Assembly: GCF_032062135.1 (NCBI RefSeq)
Contig: NC_092860.1
Location: forward strand, 65,135,803 to 65,199,802
DNA length: 64,000 nucleotides
Direction: 5' to 3'
Origin: Pyxicephalus adspersus
Taxonomy: Eukaryota > Chordata > Amphibia > Anura > Pyxicephalidae
Shown: one piece after another, positions 48,860 to 61,857 of the stretch
Layout of the letters: each line of letters starts with the position of its first letter
How positions within the stretch are numbered: the first letter of the stretch is position 1
Translations under genes and position numbers: made by a program
Notes under the pieces: generated by a model
Databases searched by the model: none
What the model was told of the DNA's origin: nothing
The model's input: only the letters and a program-made list of their open reading frames with translations

Positions 48860-50255
48860 GTAAGGACACTGTGTGTGTGTCTGTCTGTCTGCACTTTCCT
48901 ATTTCAGTCTATATGTCTGTACAATCTCCCCTTGTGAGATGTGTTCTAAATTTGTTTACTTTATGTGTTATTTTTAAGTTTTGGGTATAGGACAACCTAA
49001 ACAGAACAGAAATATGAAATTTACCCAAAGCAGCCAAATGTAAAATTGTAAAAATGTAACATGGGTTAGTATCTCTTTGTAACATTAACCTCAGCGTATT
49101 CCCACAGTTTAGAAATACAGCTACTTCTGTTTCTATCTGTATGATAGTGTGGTTGCCTAATAAAAATAAAAATGATGAAATAATGAAAATGGGAATAAAA
49201 TTAGCATATTAGTGTTTTTCTACCATAGCAACAAACAGGTTTGGCCTCCCACTTTAAGTAAAAACGAAACACAGGACTTAGCTACTATTATTTTCCCAAA
49301 TTTTTTTTTGTTTTTGTGAATCAACTAGTTTCATAACCATAATCTGCAAAAAGAGCAGACTAGGAAGCAAAATATGCAAATATTCTGATGAATATCAGGT
49401 CTCAGGAGGAGTATACTAAACAAAAAATGAAACTGGGGATGGTCACAACTTAGTTGACCATACCAACATGCAGAGCAATCTATCCTTTCACCACGGTCTG
49501 TGGTAATAGGTCTAAGCCTGTCATATGTTAGCTATAAATTTCCACTGTGTGTTAGAAACCTGAAAATCAATATGTGCTTGGTTTTATCATGTAATTCAGA
49601 ATTAAATGAAAAATGTTGTCAAGGTCAGAAAAATTAGTTAAGATATGCTTTTGCAGTGGCAAGATCTAAAAATTGAATACTATAAGTTGAAACTAGCAAA
49701 ACAGCTTAAAGGGGGAGCACACAGCTAAGAAAAATGTTTCAGATATAATGTCAATATATCTATACCCTTAACATTTTCTATTTTGGACAGAGTAGAAAAG
49801 AGTTAGAACCCCTTTCATGTCCCCCCATTTGTGTTCCAGAGTAATACAGAATTAAGTTTTCATCAGCAGTCACCAAAACCAGAAGTGAACTTCTTCAGCA
49901 GTGACACAGGGATCAGTAAAATTTTAGCTTCTAAACCTTCTCTGCTCTATCCAAAATGTTAAAAAATATACCTATAAATATGTTATATAGATTGTTTCCT
50001 TCATGAGCAAGTAATTAATTCATAAAGGAATGAAAACCAAGAAACAATAGGCAAATAACACTAATTAGGGTATAGGTGCTTTTTAGGGAGGGAGAAGAAC
50101 CAAAATGATCAAAAAGCAGTTCAAAAATATTATACTTTCTTGTCAAAATGTTCAGAAATCATTTTTTTTTTTGATAATTTGTATAATAATGTCCAGAATC
50201 TACTAATGTACAAAAATAAAAGTTTAATTGTGCTGATTATTTTTGTTTCTGTTAG
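48860..50255. other. Intronic DNA, nothing recognised
   Basis: AT-rich DNA between microexon 2 and the next constitutive exon. Confidence 0.5.
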
Positions 50256-50312
50256 GGGACCCATCTTATTATTAATGCTGCTAAAGAACTTGGACAACTG
50301 TCTAAACTCAAG
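50256..50312 (+). CDS. unc13a: unc13a exon: AAKELGQLSKLK segment
   Basis: Exon of 57 nt (19 codons, phase 0/0) after TTTCTGTTAG and before GTATGC. It encodes GTHLIINAAKELGQLSKLK, part of MHD2. Mammals have GTQMIFNAAKELG here as I recall, so the N-terminal residues are moderately diverged and the rest is identical. Confidence 0.95.
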
Positions 50313-51177
50313 GTATGCTTGATGCCTTATGATGGTTATGATGTGAGTGGTAGTGAGTTTTTTGTTTTAACTGTATATCTGCTTTGTTCTACAATTTTTC
50401 CAAAATATTGGTATTTATTTTTTTGCTTCACTGCTTTCTAAGGTCAGGTACTTATATATAGTGGATTTTGCATAGCTTTTAGAGGAGAGGATAGGATAAG
50501 AAAACACTGTAATAATATTGTACTACCTGTAATTGATCTATTCATAACCTCATGCATTATTAGGATGTACAAGGTGAATTTAGTCCTCCCTGTGTAAGAC
50601 CCGTCCAACATCTTTGCATGTTCTCAAAGACAAAAAGATAATAAATACCTGGGTGCAAAGGCACAGAAGGGAATGTGTTAGTCAATCACAAAGAATCACC
50701 CTGGTTTGTGTTTCAGCCACACGTCAGTAACTTGACTACAACACTCTATCACTGATTCTACAGATTGTCCTCATCCTGTGTTCATAAAGTGGAGTACAAT
50801 AAAGTACAAACAACAATCCAAACAACAAATTATCAACAATACTTACAAACAATCCAAACAACTAATTAATCACAACAAATTAAAACAGCACAAGAAACAA
50901 ATTGTGCATCTGATAATAAATCAGCATTGTTAATTTATAGCATCTCATCGACAATATTACTATTGACCCAACATAAACGCTTGAGATCTCACACATCATT
51001 ACACTGGAACCATTCTCACAACTACCAAGATTAAAACAAAACTCTATACAACAAAAATACCATCTAAATTTTCACACGTACATGTCCTAATTTATCAGTA
51101 ATAGTAATCAGTGCAGAAGACATTTTCACCATATTCCTCATATTTCCATGCAGTTACTGAGGGGCTGGATCATAATC

Positions 51178-51576
51178 TGTTTCGGCACCAAATGTCATGT
51201 ATCTATTTCTTAAAGAAACGTCAGCTGTTAGGTTAATATTACAATTGTAAGAAAACAGACAGACACCAGTATATCTATAGCGTTGCTGTTCTGATTTATT
51301 TAGAGAAAATTGTGTGTTATTTATACAAAATTCAGTAGGCGGTACAAAAAAAATTAAAAGATGAAGTAAACAGTGATCCTTAATGAATCCAGAGTCATTG
51401 ATGGTCCTAAAAAATGCATGGCCCTGATATCCAGGCTATCATCTCTCACACCCCAGCTCATTAGTCATTGTTTCTTATTTATACTTTGGTCTTTGTCATT
51501 GTTTCTTATTTATACTTTGGTTAAAAGATCCTCAAAAGAAAATTTATGAGACTTAACAGGACAATCACCCCTCACA
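51178..51576 (-). mobile_element. LTR (minus orientation) with adjoining primer-binding site
   Basis: On the minus strand the LTR runs from TGTGAGGGGTGATTGTCC (51576) to ATACATGACA (51193) and is followed after TT by TGGTGCCGAAAC (51190-51179), which fits a primer-binding site complementary to the 3' end of tRNA-Phe. A TATA-like AGTATAAATAAG occurs twice because of a 30-bp tandem duplication (51461-51522), and an AATAAA lies further down. Internal sequence would continue to lower coordinates but no gag or pol was recognised there. Retrotransposon versus endogenous retrovirus is undecided. Confidence 0.65.
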
Positions 51577-52475
51577 ATACAGTCAGCCATCCTGATATTT
51601 CTCATTGATGATTCTGATACAAAATGGAGGCTACAAACAGGCTGGAGGCAATGACAAAATCATTTTCCTTCTCAGTAATGGAAGGGATAATGGATAGAAT
51701 GGTTAATAGAATAATATGGTTGTTGTGTATATGCTATTCAGGGTTGCCAGAATATAGGTTGTTTATCAATACTGTCATTAACATGTATTTAAATACAAAA
51801 ATGTAATAGTAAAACTTACCACTGCTTGTGCTTTAACTATGAAGGGAGTGATGATAGCCACACTGGACTAATTTGGACCACAAACACAAAAACACTTTGG
51901 GCTCTATTTATAAAACAGGTAATTTGACGTTCCCATAAACATTCGCAGGTGGGAATCAATTACTGCCATTGAAACACATGGACATAGAAGATTCCCATGA
52001 GTTAATGTTTAAGGGAATATCTGATTCTTTTTTTTTTTTTTTTTTAATGGCACCCTGTAGTTTATGATTAAACTTCTGTTCTGTACAAAGTATCTGCATT
52101 TCTGGAAAAAAACAAAGCTAATGCAGCCCTTACATATAAGGACTAGTACTAGTATATGTGTGTTATTTGGTCTTGGGCTAAGTTATCATTTAATGAGGTT
52201 TATTTATTCCTGCCATTCTCTATTACTCTTATTGGCTAACTTAATCAGTTCAAGTGGAGTTCAGTCTCCATATAGTTCTAAAATGTTTTTTTCTACCATT
52301 GACAACACCTGATTAGTGAATATTTTTTTCATTCAGTAAAGAAAACAGAAGCTCTTCATTTAACAAAACAGAAGCTCTATTCATTTTTAAAACCTGATTG
52401 TACTTTATAACTATTCATTCACTTTGCCTTATTGATCCTTACAGCTATTGACACAATTGTTATATTTCCATGTAG

Positions 52476-53989
<1,514 letters not shown>

Positions 53990-54530
53990 TACTGCCTTAA
54001 ATAAACATAGTGGCTCAAAGCTGATATGGTCAAGCAACAGTTAAACAAAATTAAGGTGAATAAAGCACCAGGACCAGATGAAATATATCCAAAGAGCTGA
54101 GCTCTGTTATTTCAAAGCTATTGTTTCTAATTTTTAGAGACATTTTATTCACCAGCTTGATACCAATGGGTTGTGTAAGGCAAATGTGCTACCTACCTTT
54201 ACAAAGGGAGCAAAATCATTACCAAATCAATATTTTTTGCTATTATATAATAATATGAGTGATAGGCAGAATAGATACACCAAAGTTGTCGAAAAATGCC
54301 CTCTCTTTTTTGAGGAAGTAAGAAACATTTGGACAAAAGGGTATCGGTTGATATAGTATACTTTGACCTTTGATACAATATCAAACAGATGACTATTGTG
54401 CAAATCAATGTCTATAAGCTTAGAAAATCCCAGTGCTTTTGTAAGAAAAGGCTGGATGCATCTCTAAATGCACAGATTGTTACTGGGTAAAACAATATTA
54501 GAAAGAATGACAGCAGATGTTGTTGATCTA
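53990..54530 (+). pseudogene. CR1-type LINE fragment (RT region), decayed
   Basis: Broken frames read KIKVNKAPGPDEIYPKS (about 54050), GKCATYLYKGSKIITK or in frame CKANVLPTFTKGAKSLPNQ (54175), KCPLFFEEVRNIWTKGYRLI (54293) and a tail with KAGCISKCTDCYWV-like remnants (54450). The APGPDE and KGAK blocks are the RT parts missing from the CR1 copy at 17465-20215. It ends about 200 bp before an unc13a exon. Confidence 0.7.
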
Positions 54531-54721
54531 GTGAATATTTCCCCTGATGGAGCAAAATAAAATACGCTTAATAATGTTTTTTTCACCTTCCTTTATATCA
54601 GCTGTGTGTATAGGTTTGTGTATGTTTTCTAATTTCATTATTTATTTTTTCAGTGGGCTGAATTTGATGGGTGTTTTCACTGTGATTAGCTGTGTCATTC
54701 ATTGTACCTTCTGTTCTTTGA

Positions 54722-54907
<186 letters not shown>

Positions 54908-54910
54908 TAA

Positions 54911-54974
54911 ACATTTGGTGATGTAATAAACAGCCCAATTATACATTTGGTGATGTAATAAACAGCCCAATTAT
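54911..54974 (+). repeat. 32-bp perfect tandem duplication 35 bp after a splice donor
   Basis: ACATTTGGTGATGTAATAAA followed by CAGCCCAATTAT occurs at 54911-54942 and again at 54943-54974. Confidence 0.95.
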
Positions 54975-55035
54975 AAATAACAATAGCAATATTTACAAAT
55001 CAAAGTCTCATAGCAGTGATATATGTCCCATTATT

Positions 55036-55067
55036 CGACGCATTTCGCACATTGGCTTCATCAGGGG
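55036..55067 (-). other. Hammerhead-like module, copy 5
   Basis: The minus strand reads CCCCTGATGAAGCC, AATGT, GC, GAAAT, GCGTCG. The canonical boxes CTGATGA and GAAA and the GTC triplet are all present. ATGTCCC just before CTGATGA can pair perfectly with GGGACAT seven bases after GTC, giving an extended stem I. Confidence 0.45.
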
Positions 55068-55099
55068 ACATAGAGACTCACATTGATGTCAATATGAAG

Positions 55100-56681
55100 A
55101 CCGAGAGAGAAGGGGAGAAGAAGAGGAAAGAATACTTTTTTCCTAACTTCCAGATGAAAGTCCATTATCATCCAATTCAGATAGAAGTCCACTCAATCTC
55201 AGTCACCCCCAGAAACTCATTTGCGGCTTCCTCATCTTCCATTTCACGGCATCTCATCTGGTCCTGCCATCAGTTCTGCTTTCTCCACCACCCGATGCAT
55301 ATCACCTTAAAACTAATACACTGCTTAGTTATCAGTCTGCTAAATTTTGGGGTGAAATAATTGTACTTTTGACTTGTGATACTTTCACTCAAAGGCCTGC
55401 TATTCAAGTGGTTTGAATACACTTGCTTTTCACTCTGTGCTGTCCTGGAAACACTGACCTGCTGCTGGCCATATTCATAACATGTCATCCCTAGTTTTGT
55501 TGCCCAGTCTAACAACAAAACCATCTGATGCAACTGAATTTACCTATACCAACCATTTGCTTCCATCTCTTGAAAAAAGCTGGCTGGCTGGGGATCCTAT
55601 CTATACCTTACCCACGAACTCCCATCCTAAGTAAATCAGTCCACATCTGCCTTCTGGAGATCACAGACCTGGCATTTTTATTGTGTGATTCAACTTGTCT
55701 CATTCTATTAGAGGTAATCACACTTACAGTTCTGCGCTCAAGGGATGTAATAGTGGGTCACGTCCTTAACCCACACACAGATTTTCAGGCTTTGTTAGGG
55801 CATCATTAGATTTGGTTTTTTAGGGTCTACGCACCTCTGATTCGGATCTTCAGCTTTGTCTACAGTGGTCTGAACGCACTTTGAAGTAACTGCAGATTTT
55901 ACTGTTAAAAACTTTCTATTTCCACAGCCTTGCAAACTGCAAGCTGTTCTCTCAATAAATGTTTCCTCATTTTAGATTCCACATGCAGGGAATTGAAAAA
56001 GTCACAACCAGCCATGGCTACTGCTCACATTTCTCCCTGAATCCAAAACTTTTAAGGTTAAATTCTATGGAAAATTCATCAAACCCATCACCCAAGGGAG
56101 AAGCATATTTAGTCAGTTCCATTGCTACAGATGTCCATAGACTATCTGTTGCCCAAGCAGGCAAGTCACAGACTCCCTGCTTTCCTATGAATTTTTCAGC
56201 ATATGCTTACTTCCCCTGAACAATCTGCAAAACCAAATGTGTAAAAATGTATACAAAAAGATGAACAGGCAAGCAAGCACTGATGAAAAACAATGAAAAC
56301 AACAATACAAGCAAACAATGCTAAGCTATTGCCCTACTTTTAAAATACTATTATTTGCACAATTATTGTTAGTTAGCTTCACTTTAGGACTGCTGCTCCC
56401 TCTGCATTCTATTCTCGTCTCTGGGTCATCTCATCATTCTTTCTTTCTGCTGGGTCCTTCCCTCCTGGATCCTGTCACTGCCGGCATAAACACACACTTG
56501 GAATTTGGTCTTCAGAGGAATAAATCGACTCACTACTGATCCTTGGTTACAGTTTTCTCTTCCAGGTGTTCAAAAGAAAACACGTCTTGTTCTGTCCAGT
56601 AACAATGTTGTGACTTGGAATTCGGTCTCCAGAGGAAAAAAATTGGCTCACTATTGATAACTATGAGTCACAGCACCATAT
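55100..56681 (-). other. Probable internal remnant of a minus-strand LTR element
   Basis: The region lies downstream (minus sense) of the LTR/primer-binding site at 56661-56989. Broken minus-strand frames exist but no gag, protease, RT or integrase motif could be named with confidence. A partial direct repeat is at 56496 and 56613. The lower boundary is unknown. Confidence 0.35.
56496..56675 (+). repeat. Imperfect direct duplication, 117-bp period
   Basis: ACTTGGAATTTGGTCTTCAG (56496) recurs as ACTTGGAATTCGGTCTCCAG (56613). The copies run through AGAGGAATAAATCGACTCAC against AGAGGAAAAAAATTGGCTCA. Confidence 0.85.
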
Positions 56682-56989
56682 TGTTGTATATAAGATCAAT
56701 TGTATAGAATACACAGCAACTCCAATGGTCCACAGAGACAAGTCGTTGGGTTTATTGACAGATTTACACTCAAATCGCACAGCAATGACAAGTTGGGTTC
56801 ACTTAACTCATCGCATTCCCGGGAAATGTTCTCTTAGCTCACCGAAATTATGAATTTGCTCACTTAACTCATCACATTCAATAAATATGTACTATGTATA
56901 CAAGTTTAGGACCTTCATAGGGGGGTCCTTATGAGTTTTAAAAAGGCTTACTGAGGTTTGCCTTGCAAATGCTCATAGGTGTGTGTGCA
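56661..56989 (-). mobile_element. LTR (minus orientation) with His-type primer-binding site
   Basis: On the minus strand an LTR-like segment runs from TGCACACACACC (56989) to ATACAACA (56682), with an AATAAA in GTCAATAAACCC. It is followed after three bases by TGGTGCTGTGACTCATAG (56678-56661), close to the primer-binding site complementary to tRNA-His. This differs from the Phe-type site at 51179, so two different LTR families are present. The upstream end touches the solo LTR at 56995. Confidence 0.55.
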
Positions 56990-56994
56990 TATAT

Positions 56995-57599
56995 TGTGAG
57001 GGGTTACGATCAGGATCACCTTTGCTGGGGTCAAAGGACACTTGTCTGGTTCATCCAACTCAGATCACACACCGAGGTATCAGCTTTAAGCTGGCTTGCA
57101 GCCAGGTTTATTGAAGGTTGCAGATAAAATAACAAAAACCATAAAAGAAAACCTCGCCTGTCCGGCACTTACTATACATCAGGCGTCCCTGTCTATCAGC
57201 TGGAGGGCTTCTCTCTGTCAGCTCAAAACCAAGCTTCCAGCAACTTTCTACTCACTTTTGAGCTCGCTCACCCAGACCTACTTTCTGAGTCTCTCAGCCA
57301 AGCTTCTCACACAGCCAGCCTGCCTGCCTGCCTGCCTGCCTGTCTGTCTGTCTGTCTGTGTCTCCAAACAGAGCTCAACTCTCTCACAGACCCGTGTCTG
57401 TGTCTCTTCAAGCAAAGCTGCTGACTGAGCTCCTGGCTCTGTTATATCCCCACCCTCAGTGCTTCTTCATTAATTATCTCCCAGTTGAGAGTCTTCTACC
57501 TGCTACTTCACACAGGAATCTTGGGCAAATATATCTCATATAACGGAGGAATCTTGGGCAAATATACCTCCCTTCCACCTCCAATCCTGCCTTGGTGTC

Positions 57600-57602
<3 letters not shown>
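56995..57602 (-). mobile_element. Solo LTR, 608 bp, TGTGA...TCACA ends
   Basis: The sequence begins TGTGAGGGGTTACGATC and ends CTTGGTGTCACA, perfect 5-bp inverted ends, flanked by ATAT on both sides (weak evidence, since the right flank is an AT repeat). On the minus strand GGGGATATAACAG (near 57445) looks like a TATA box and CCTTCAATAAACC (near 57105) like a polyadenylation signal, so transcription would run on the minus strand. It contains a CTGC/CTGT microsatellite (57317-57359). No primer-binding site or internal region adjoins it. Confidence 0.65.
57317..57359 (+). repeat. (CTGC)n(CTGT)n microsatellite
   Basis: About six CTGC and five CTGT units inside the solo LTR; the apparent cysteine/leucine-rich frame there is an artefact. 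Confidence 0.95.

Positions 57603-57639
<37 letters not shown>
57603..57639. repeat. (AT)n microsatellite
   Basis: About 18 AT units immediately after the solo LTR. Confidence 0.95.
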
Positions 57640-57641
<2 letters not shown>

Positions 57642-58516
57642 AACAGTTGTGCATATGACTCATTATTGTGAGTATTTTTATGTGAATATACTGTGTAAAT
57701 ACTTACAATATTGAGTCATATGCTCAACATACAGGACTACAGTGAGCTGATTCATCCTTGCTGTTATGGTGTTAATTTGCTGTTTTACAGTGCTTTCATT
57801 TTTTAATTGCAATATTCTAACTGCAAGATTTATTACTACTGTAATGTTTGATCTGTTGTGGGTTTGTGTTATTTTATTTCACTGGAATATGTAAAGTGTA
57901 ATGCACTATTCGATTGCAGTGGTATAAGGTGGTTATTTTTTATGCATTTGTTTTCTGGTCATGGTAAATCTATGTTTATTTTAGAGCATTTTAACAATAG
58001 TTTCTGATTATTTCTGCATTGCTGTCCAAATACAGCTCTTCATTTCATTATGTCAAATGCTGTGCTATGTATACATACTTTATGCTATTTCTATATTCAT
58101 CCAGGTGACCTAGGCCAGTGTTAAAATCTGTGAAAACTATACTAATTATTAAGTGTTTTTTTTTGTTTTTTGCACCTAATTTATTTTTACATTAAAAAAT
58201 CAGTTGTTTTTATAAGCCACTTGAAATTTAGTAAACATGATACTAAAACTACAACAAAGTGCAAAGGACACATAAATCTTCTTTTTATCTTTTTCATTCT
58301 AATTTTTTTACCAGTTCATAGAAATAGCTACTAAGTTTATCTTTGCATTGGGAATAAATGTATTTCTTTTTTATGTTTTGTACTGGGGAAGAGTTAGAAC
58401 CCCCATGAAAATTTTATTGCTGTGTCCCTCTGTCCTGGTAACTTTAGAGAAAGATCTTCCAATTGGGGGATTTTGTTTCCACAATAGTTGTCTAAAACCT
58501 TTTCCGGGGCAAAAAA
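57640..58516. other. Intronic DNA, nothing recognised
   Basis: AT-rich DNA; GAGTCATATGCTCA-like short inverted words near 57655 and 57715. Confidence 0.45.
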
Positions 58517-59684
58517 TACCGTATTTTTCGGCGTATAAGACGCACTTTTTCTTTCCCAAAACTGGGGGGGGGAAAGTGGGTGCGGCCTATACGGCGAATG
58601 CAGGTTTAAAAAATAATTAAAACCGGTAACATACTTACCCGATACCGCGATCCTGCGTGCTTCTCGTCTTCTCTCCTCTCCTCCTGGCTGCAGCGCGTGT
58701 CTCCGACTTCCTGCAGACCCAGCGAGGAGAAGCCTGCACACGCGATCCCGGAAGCAAGCGCGCCCCCGCGATCCCGGAAGCAAGCCGGCGGAGAGAAACG
58801 GAAGTGGGTAAGTGGGTAAGTGGGAAGGGATGATCAGCAGGGGATAAATAGGCACAGAGTGGGGAATTTATCCTCTTCTGATCACTCTGTGCCAATTTAT
58901 NNNNNNNNNNNNNNNNNNNNNNNNNNNNNNNNNNNNNNNNNNNNNNNNNNNNNNNNNNNNNNNNNNNNNNNNNNNNNNNNNNNNNNNNNNNNNNNNNNNN
59001 NNNNNNNNNNNNNNNNNNNNNNNNNNNNNNNNNNNNNNNNNNNNNNNNNNNNNNNNNNNNNNNNNNNNNNNNNNNNNNNNNNNNNNNNNNNNNNNNNNNN
59101 NNNNNNNNNNNNNNNNNNNNNNNNNNNNNNNNNNNNNNNNNNNNNNNNNNNNNNNNNNNNNNNNNNNNNNNNNNNNNNNNNNNNNNNNNNNNNNNNNNNN
59201 NNNNNNNNNNNNNNNNNNNNNNNNNNNNNNNNNNNNNNNNNNNNNNNNNNNNNNNNNNNNNNNNNNNNNNNNNNNNNNNNNNNNNNNNNNNNNNNNNNNN
59301 NNNNNNNNNNNNNNNNNNNNNNNNNNNNNNNNNNNNNNNNNNNNNNNNNNNNNNNNNNNNNNNNNNNNNNNNNNNNNNNNNNNNNNNNNNNNNNNNNNNN
59401 NNNNNNNNNNNNNNNNNNNNNNNNNNNNNNNNNNNNNNNNNNNNNNNNNNNNNNNNNNNNNNNNNNNNNNNNNNNNNNNNNNNNNNNNNNNNNNNNNNNN
59501 NNNNNNNNNNNNNNNNNNNNNNNNNNNNNNNNNNNNNNNNNNNNNNNNNNNNNNNNNNNNAATTGGCACAGGGTGATCAGAAGGGGAATAATCTTTCAGA
59601 ATCTTTTTTTTCTAGATTTTCCTCCTTTAAAATTGGGTGCGTCTTATATGCCGGAGCGTCTTATACGCCGAAAAAAATACGGTA
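58517..59684. mobile_element. TIR element of the ATAAGACGC family, copy 2, with assembly gap inside
   Basis: The left end is TACCGTATTTTTCGGCGTAT then AAGACGCACTTTTTC; the right end is CGTCTTATACGCCGAAAAAA then ATACGGTA. TA flanks both. Internal ACTCACCCGATACC/CTTACCCGATACCGCGATCC and ATCTTTCAGAATCTTTTTTT then CTAGATTTTCCTCC are shared with copy 1 at 21276-21801. The gap (58901-59560) begins and ends next to the words GATCACTCTGTGCC and GGCACAGGGTGATCAGAAGG, i.e. inside the minisatellite region. The GC-rich part (58650-58800) belongs to the element. Confidence 0.85.
58901..59560. other. Assembly gap (660 N)
   Basis: Run of N inside the TIR element; long open frames crossing it are artefacts. 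Confidence 1.
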
Positions 59685-61490
59685 CATGTTTTAACAATTG
59701 CTTACTTATCCAAAATTAAAAAAAAAAAAAAGTTTCAGCTATCAGTATCCTTTAACATCAATCTGTTAACAAGCCAAATGTCATCAACCTGAAAGAATCT
59801 CATACAGGCAGTGGTGTATGAAGGTGGTGAAGACATTAAATATTAGCAGAGAAGAAAAGGTGCAAACTTTGTTATTGATTTTGTTCTGTGCTTTTGTTTT
59901 ATATTCGTCATTTTTTCATGTTTTCCATCCTTGTGTTCTTTGTATTATGTAAAGGCACTTTGACGTCCCTGCTGCACACTAACAGCAACCTTTACCCTTA
60001 ATAATATCAATAAAAATGTAAATTATTCTGCAACTGCACAGTCCATAGTTAAGGATGCCCCCATTACTGCATTAATGTAACATTCCATTAGGAAGATAGA
60101 TTTTAACCCAGTAAGCATCAATATCAAATTACAGAAAAGATACACAAAATAGTTTTACACCAGTTTTTGCTTTTTATTATTTTTTGTTGAAAACAATCAA
60201 TAAGTTATATCCTATTAAATGACTAGAAAATGAAAGGCATTAGCATTTAAATAATAGCTAAACTGCTCAGACATGAGATATAGAGATATAGATAAAAAAA
60301 ATGGTTGATGTTGCATGCATTTATATTATCAAAGTACTGTGATACTCATAATCATTGTATCAGTTTGATGTAAATCAGGACTTTTCAAACAAAAGACATT
60401 TTGTCCAGAAAGGCTATATATAAATTTCATGATTATTATTTTCCTGAAGAGACAAATAATTAAGCTGATATATTAAAATTTCAGACTTATTTTGCCTTCT
60501 GCCTGTGAAGGCAAATAAAATATTAGTATTTAGTTGATCTGTGGAATGCATGTTTTATCTCTTTAAACACACTGCAAATACAGAAAAATAACTGTTGATA
60601 TGCAAGAAATATAGTACACTTTTACTTGACATGACAAAACCACTCTGAATTCCTATAAACATGTTGTCACCCCTACCTGCTTAATTTCTGATGAATTTCA
60701 AACTTCACAAACCTCCTTTTATCTTCTCCCACCTCCCCATCAGTCCAACACTACCACCCCACCACCACCAACAACTTTGCAGAGACAAAGTGTACAGAAA
60801 ATAAGGTACTCATAAGATCTTTAGGTATATCAACAGGTATTTTGTGTATATGTGGTGATAAATTAAAATGCATTCAATGGTATATTTGGTTAGAGTTCAT
60901 ATACACTTTAAGTATGTCAAATTTAGTTTTTCACGCTATAATTTATCAGCTTGGAGGGTTAACTTTTATTATAGTCCTTGTTTTTGCTGGGTAATTAATA
61001 TTTTTGATTTGATTTTTAGGCAAAAACTGGCCACCTTATCCTACCATTTCATATAAAATGGCTTTTGCTTCTCCATTTAAAAGTTCCTATTTTTTTAAAA
61101 AACTAACATTGTCTGTTTTTATCTGGAGGTGTCTAAGGTGAGCTTCATTGGCAGTAATTGAATTCTCCACCCAGGAATGATTCAGTGAATGTCAGATTTG
61201 GTGCTTTATATGCAGACCTCAAAAGTGTAGACCCAACCTATTTGGATTTAACCAGTTAAAATGCACAGTGGGTAACCTGTAGCTGACAAGGTTAAGTGAA
61301 CTAAATGCTAACATAATATTTTAACAATAGGTAAAACTATTTAAACTTTTCTGAACAGTTTTAAACTTTTTTTTTTTTTTTTTTTTTAAGTCACCTCAGT
61401 TTGCAGTTTTCTTTATGCCAAAAGAGGACCATTTATCGTCAGTGGTTTATTATTGGCCACTTCAATTATTAACTCCAAAAAGAGGCAAAA
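59685..61490. other. Intronic DNA, nothing recognised
   Basis: AT-rich DNA with poly-T (61368-61387) and no coding or RNA signal. Confidence 0.5.
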
Positions 61491-61498
61491 AGAGTTTA

Positions 61499-61849
61499 TT
61501 ATTATTATAAAGTATTTATATAGCGCCATCATCTTACGCAGCGCTGTACAAAGTTCATAGTCGTGTCACTAACTGTCCCTCAAAGGAGCTCACAATCGAA
61601 TATCCCTACTATAGTCATATGTGGTTAATGTAGTCCAAGGTCAATTTTAGGGGGAAGCCAATTAACTTAACTGCATGTTTTTTTTTGGGATGTGGGAGGA
61701 AACCGGAGTACCCGGAGGAAACCCACGCAGACACAGGGAGAACCTGCAAACTCCATGCAGATAGTGTCCTGGGTGGGATTCGAACCCAGGACCTAGCGCT
61801 GCAAAGGCTGGAGTGCTAACCCCTGAGCCACCGTGCTGCACATGCACAC
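61499..61849 (-). mobile_element. tRNA-derived SINE with L2-like tail
   Basis: On the minus strand the head has an A box GGCTCAGGGGTTAGCACT (61829-61812) and a B box GGTTCGAATCC (61786-61776), an RNA polymerase III promoter. A conserved body follows (ATGGAGTTTGCAGGTTCTCC, GTGTCTGCGTGGGTTTCCTC, CGGGTACTCCGGTTTCCTCC), then a tail GTACAGCGCTGCGTAAGATG, GGCGCTATATAAATAC and ATT repeats. Short target duplications AGAGTTTA (61491) and AGAGTTAA (61850) flank it. The tail resembles the 3' end of the L2 LINE at 30849. Confidence 0.85.
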
Positions 61850-61857
61850 AGAGTTAA

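Noticed and set aside
57096..57428. Plus-strand 110-residue open frame with CLPACLPVCLSVC
   Set aside because: The cysteine/leucine repeat is a translated CTGC/CTGT microsatellite within a solo LTR.
58650..58800. GC-rich segment as a promoter
   Set aside because: It is the core of the ATAAGACGC-family TIR element, shared in part with 21276-21801.
58820..59719. Long open frames on both strands across 58901-59560
   Set aside because: Artefacts of the N gap inside a TIR element.
61770..61835. Candidate tRNA gene (A and B box)
   Set aside because: The boxes are embedded in a SINE with body, tail and target duplications; the acceptor and anticodon arms do not form a proper tRNA.
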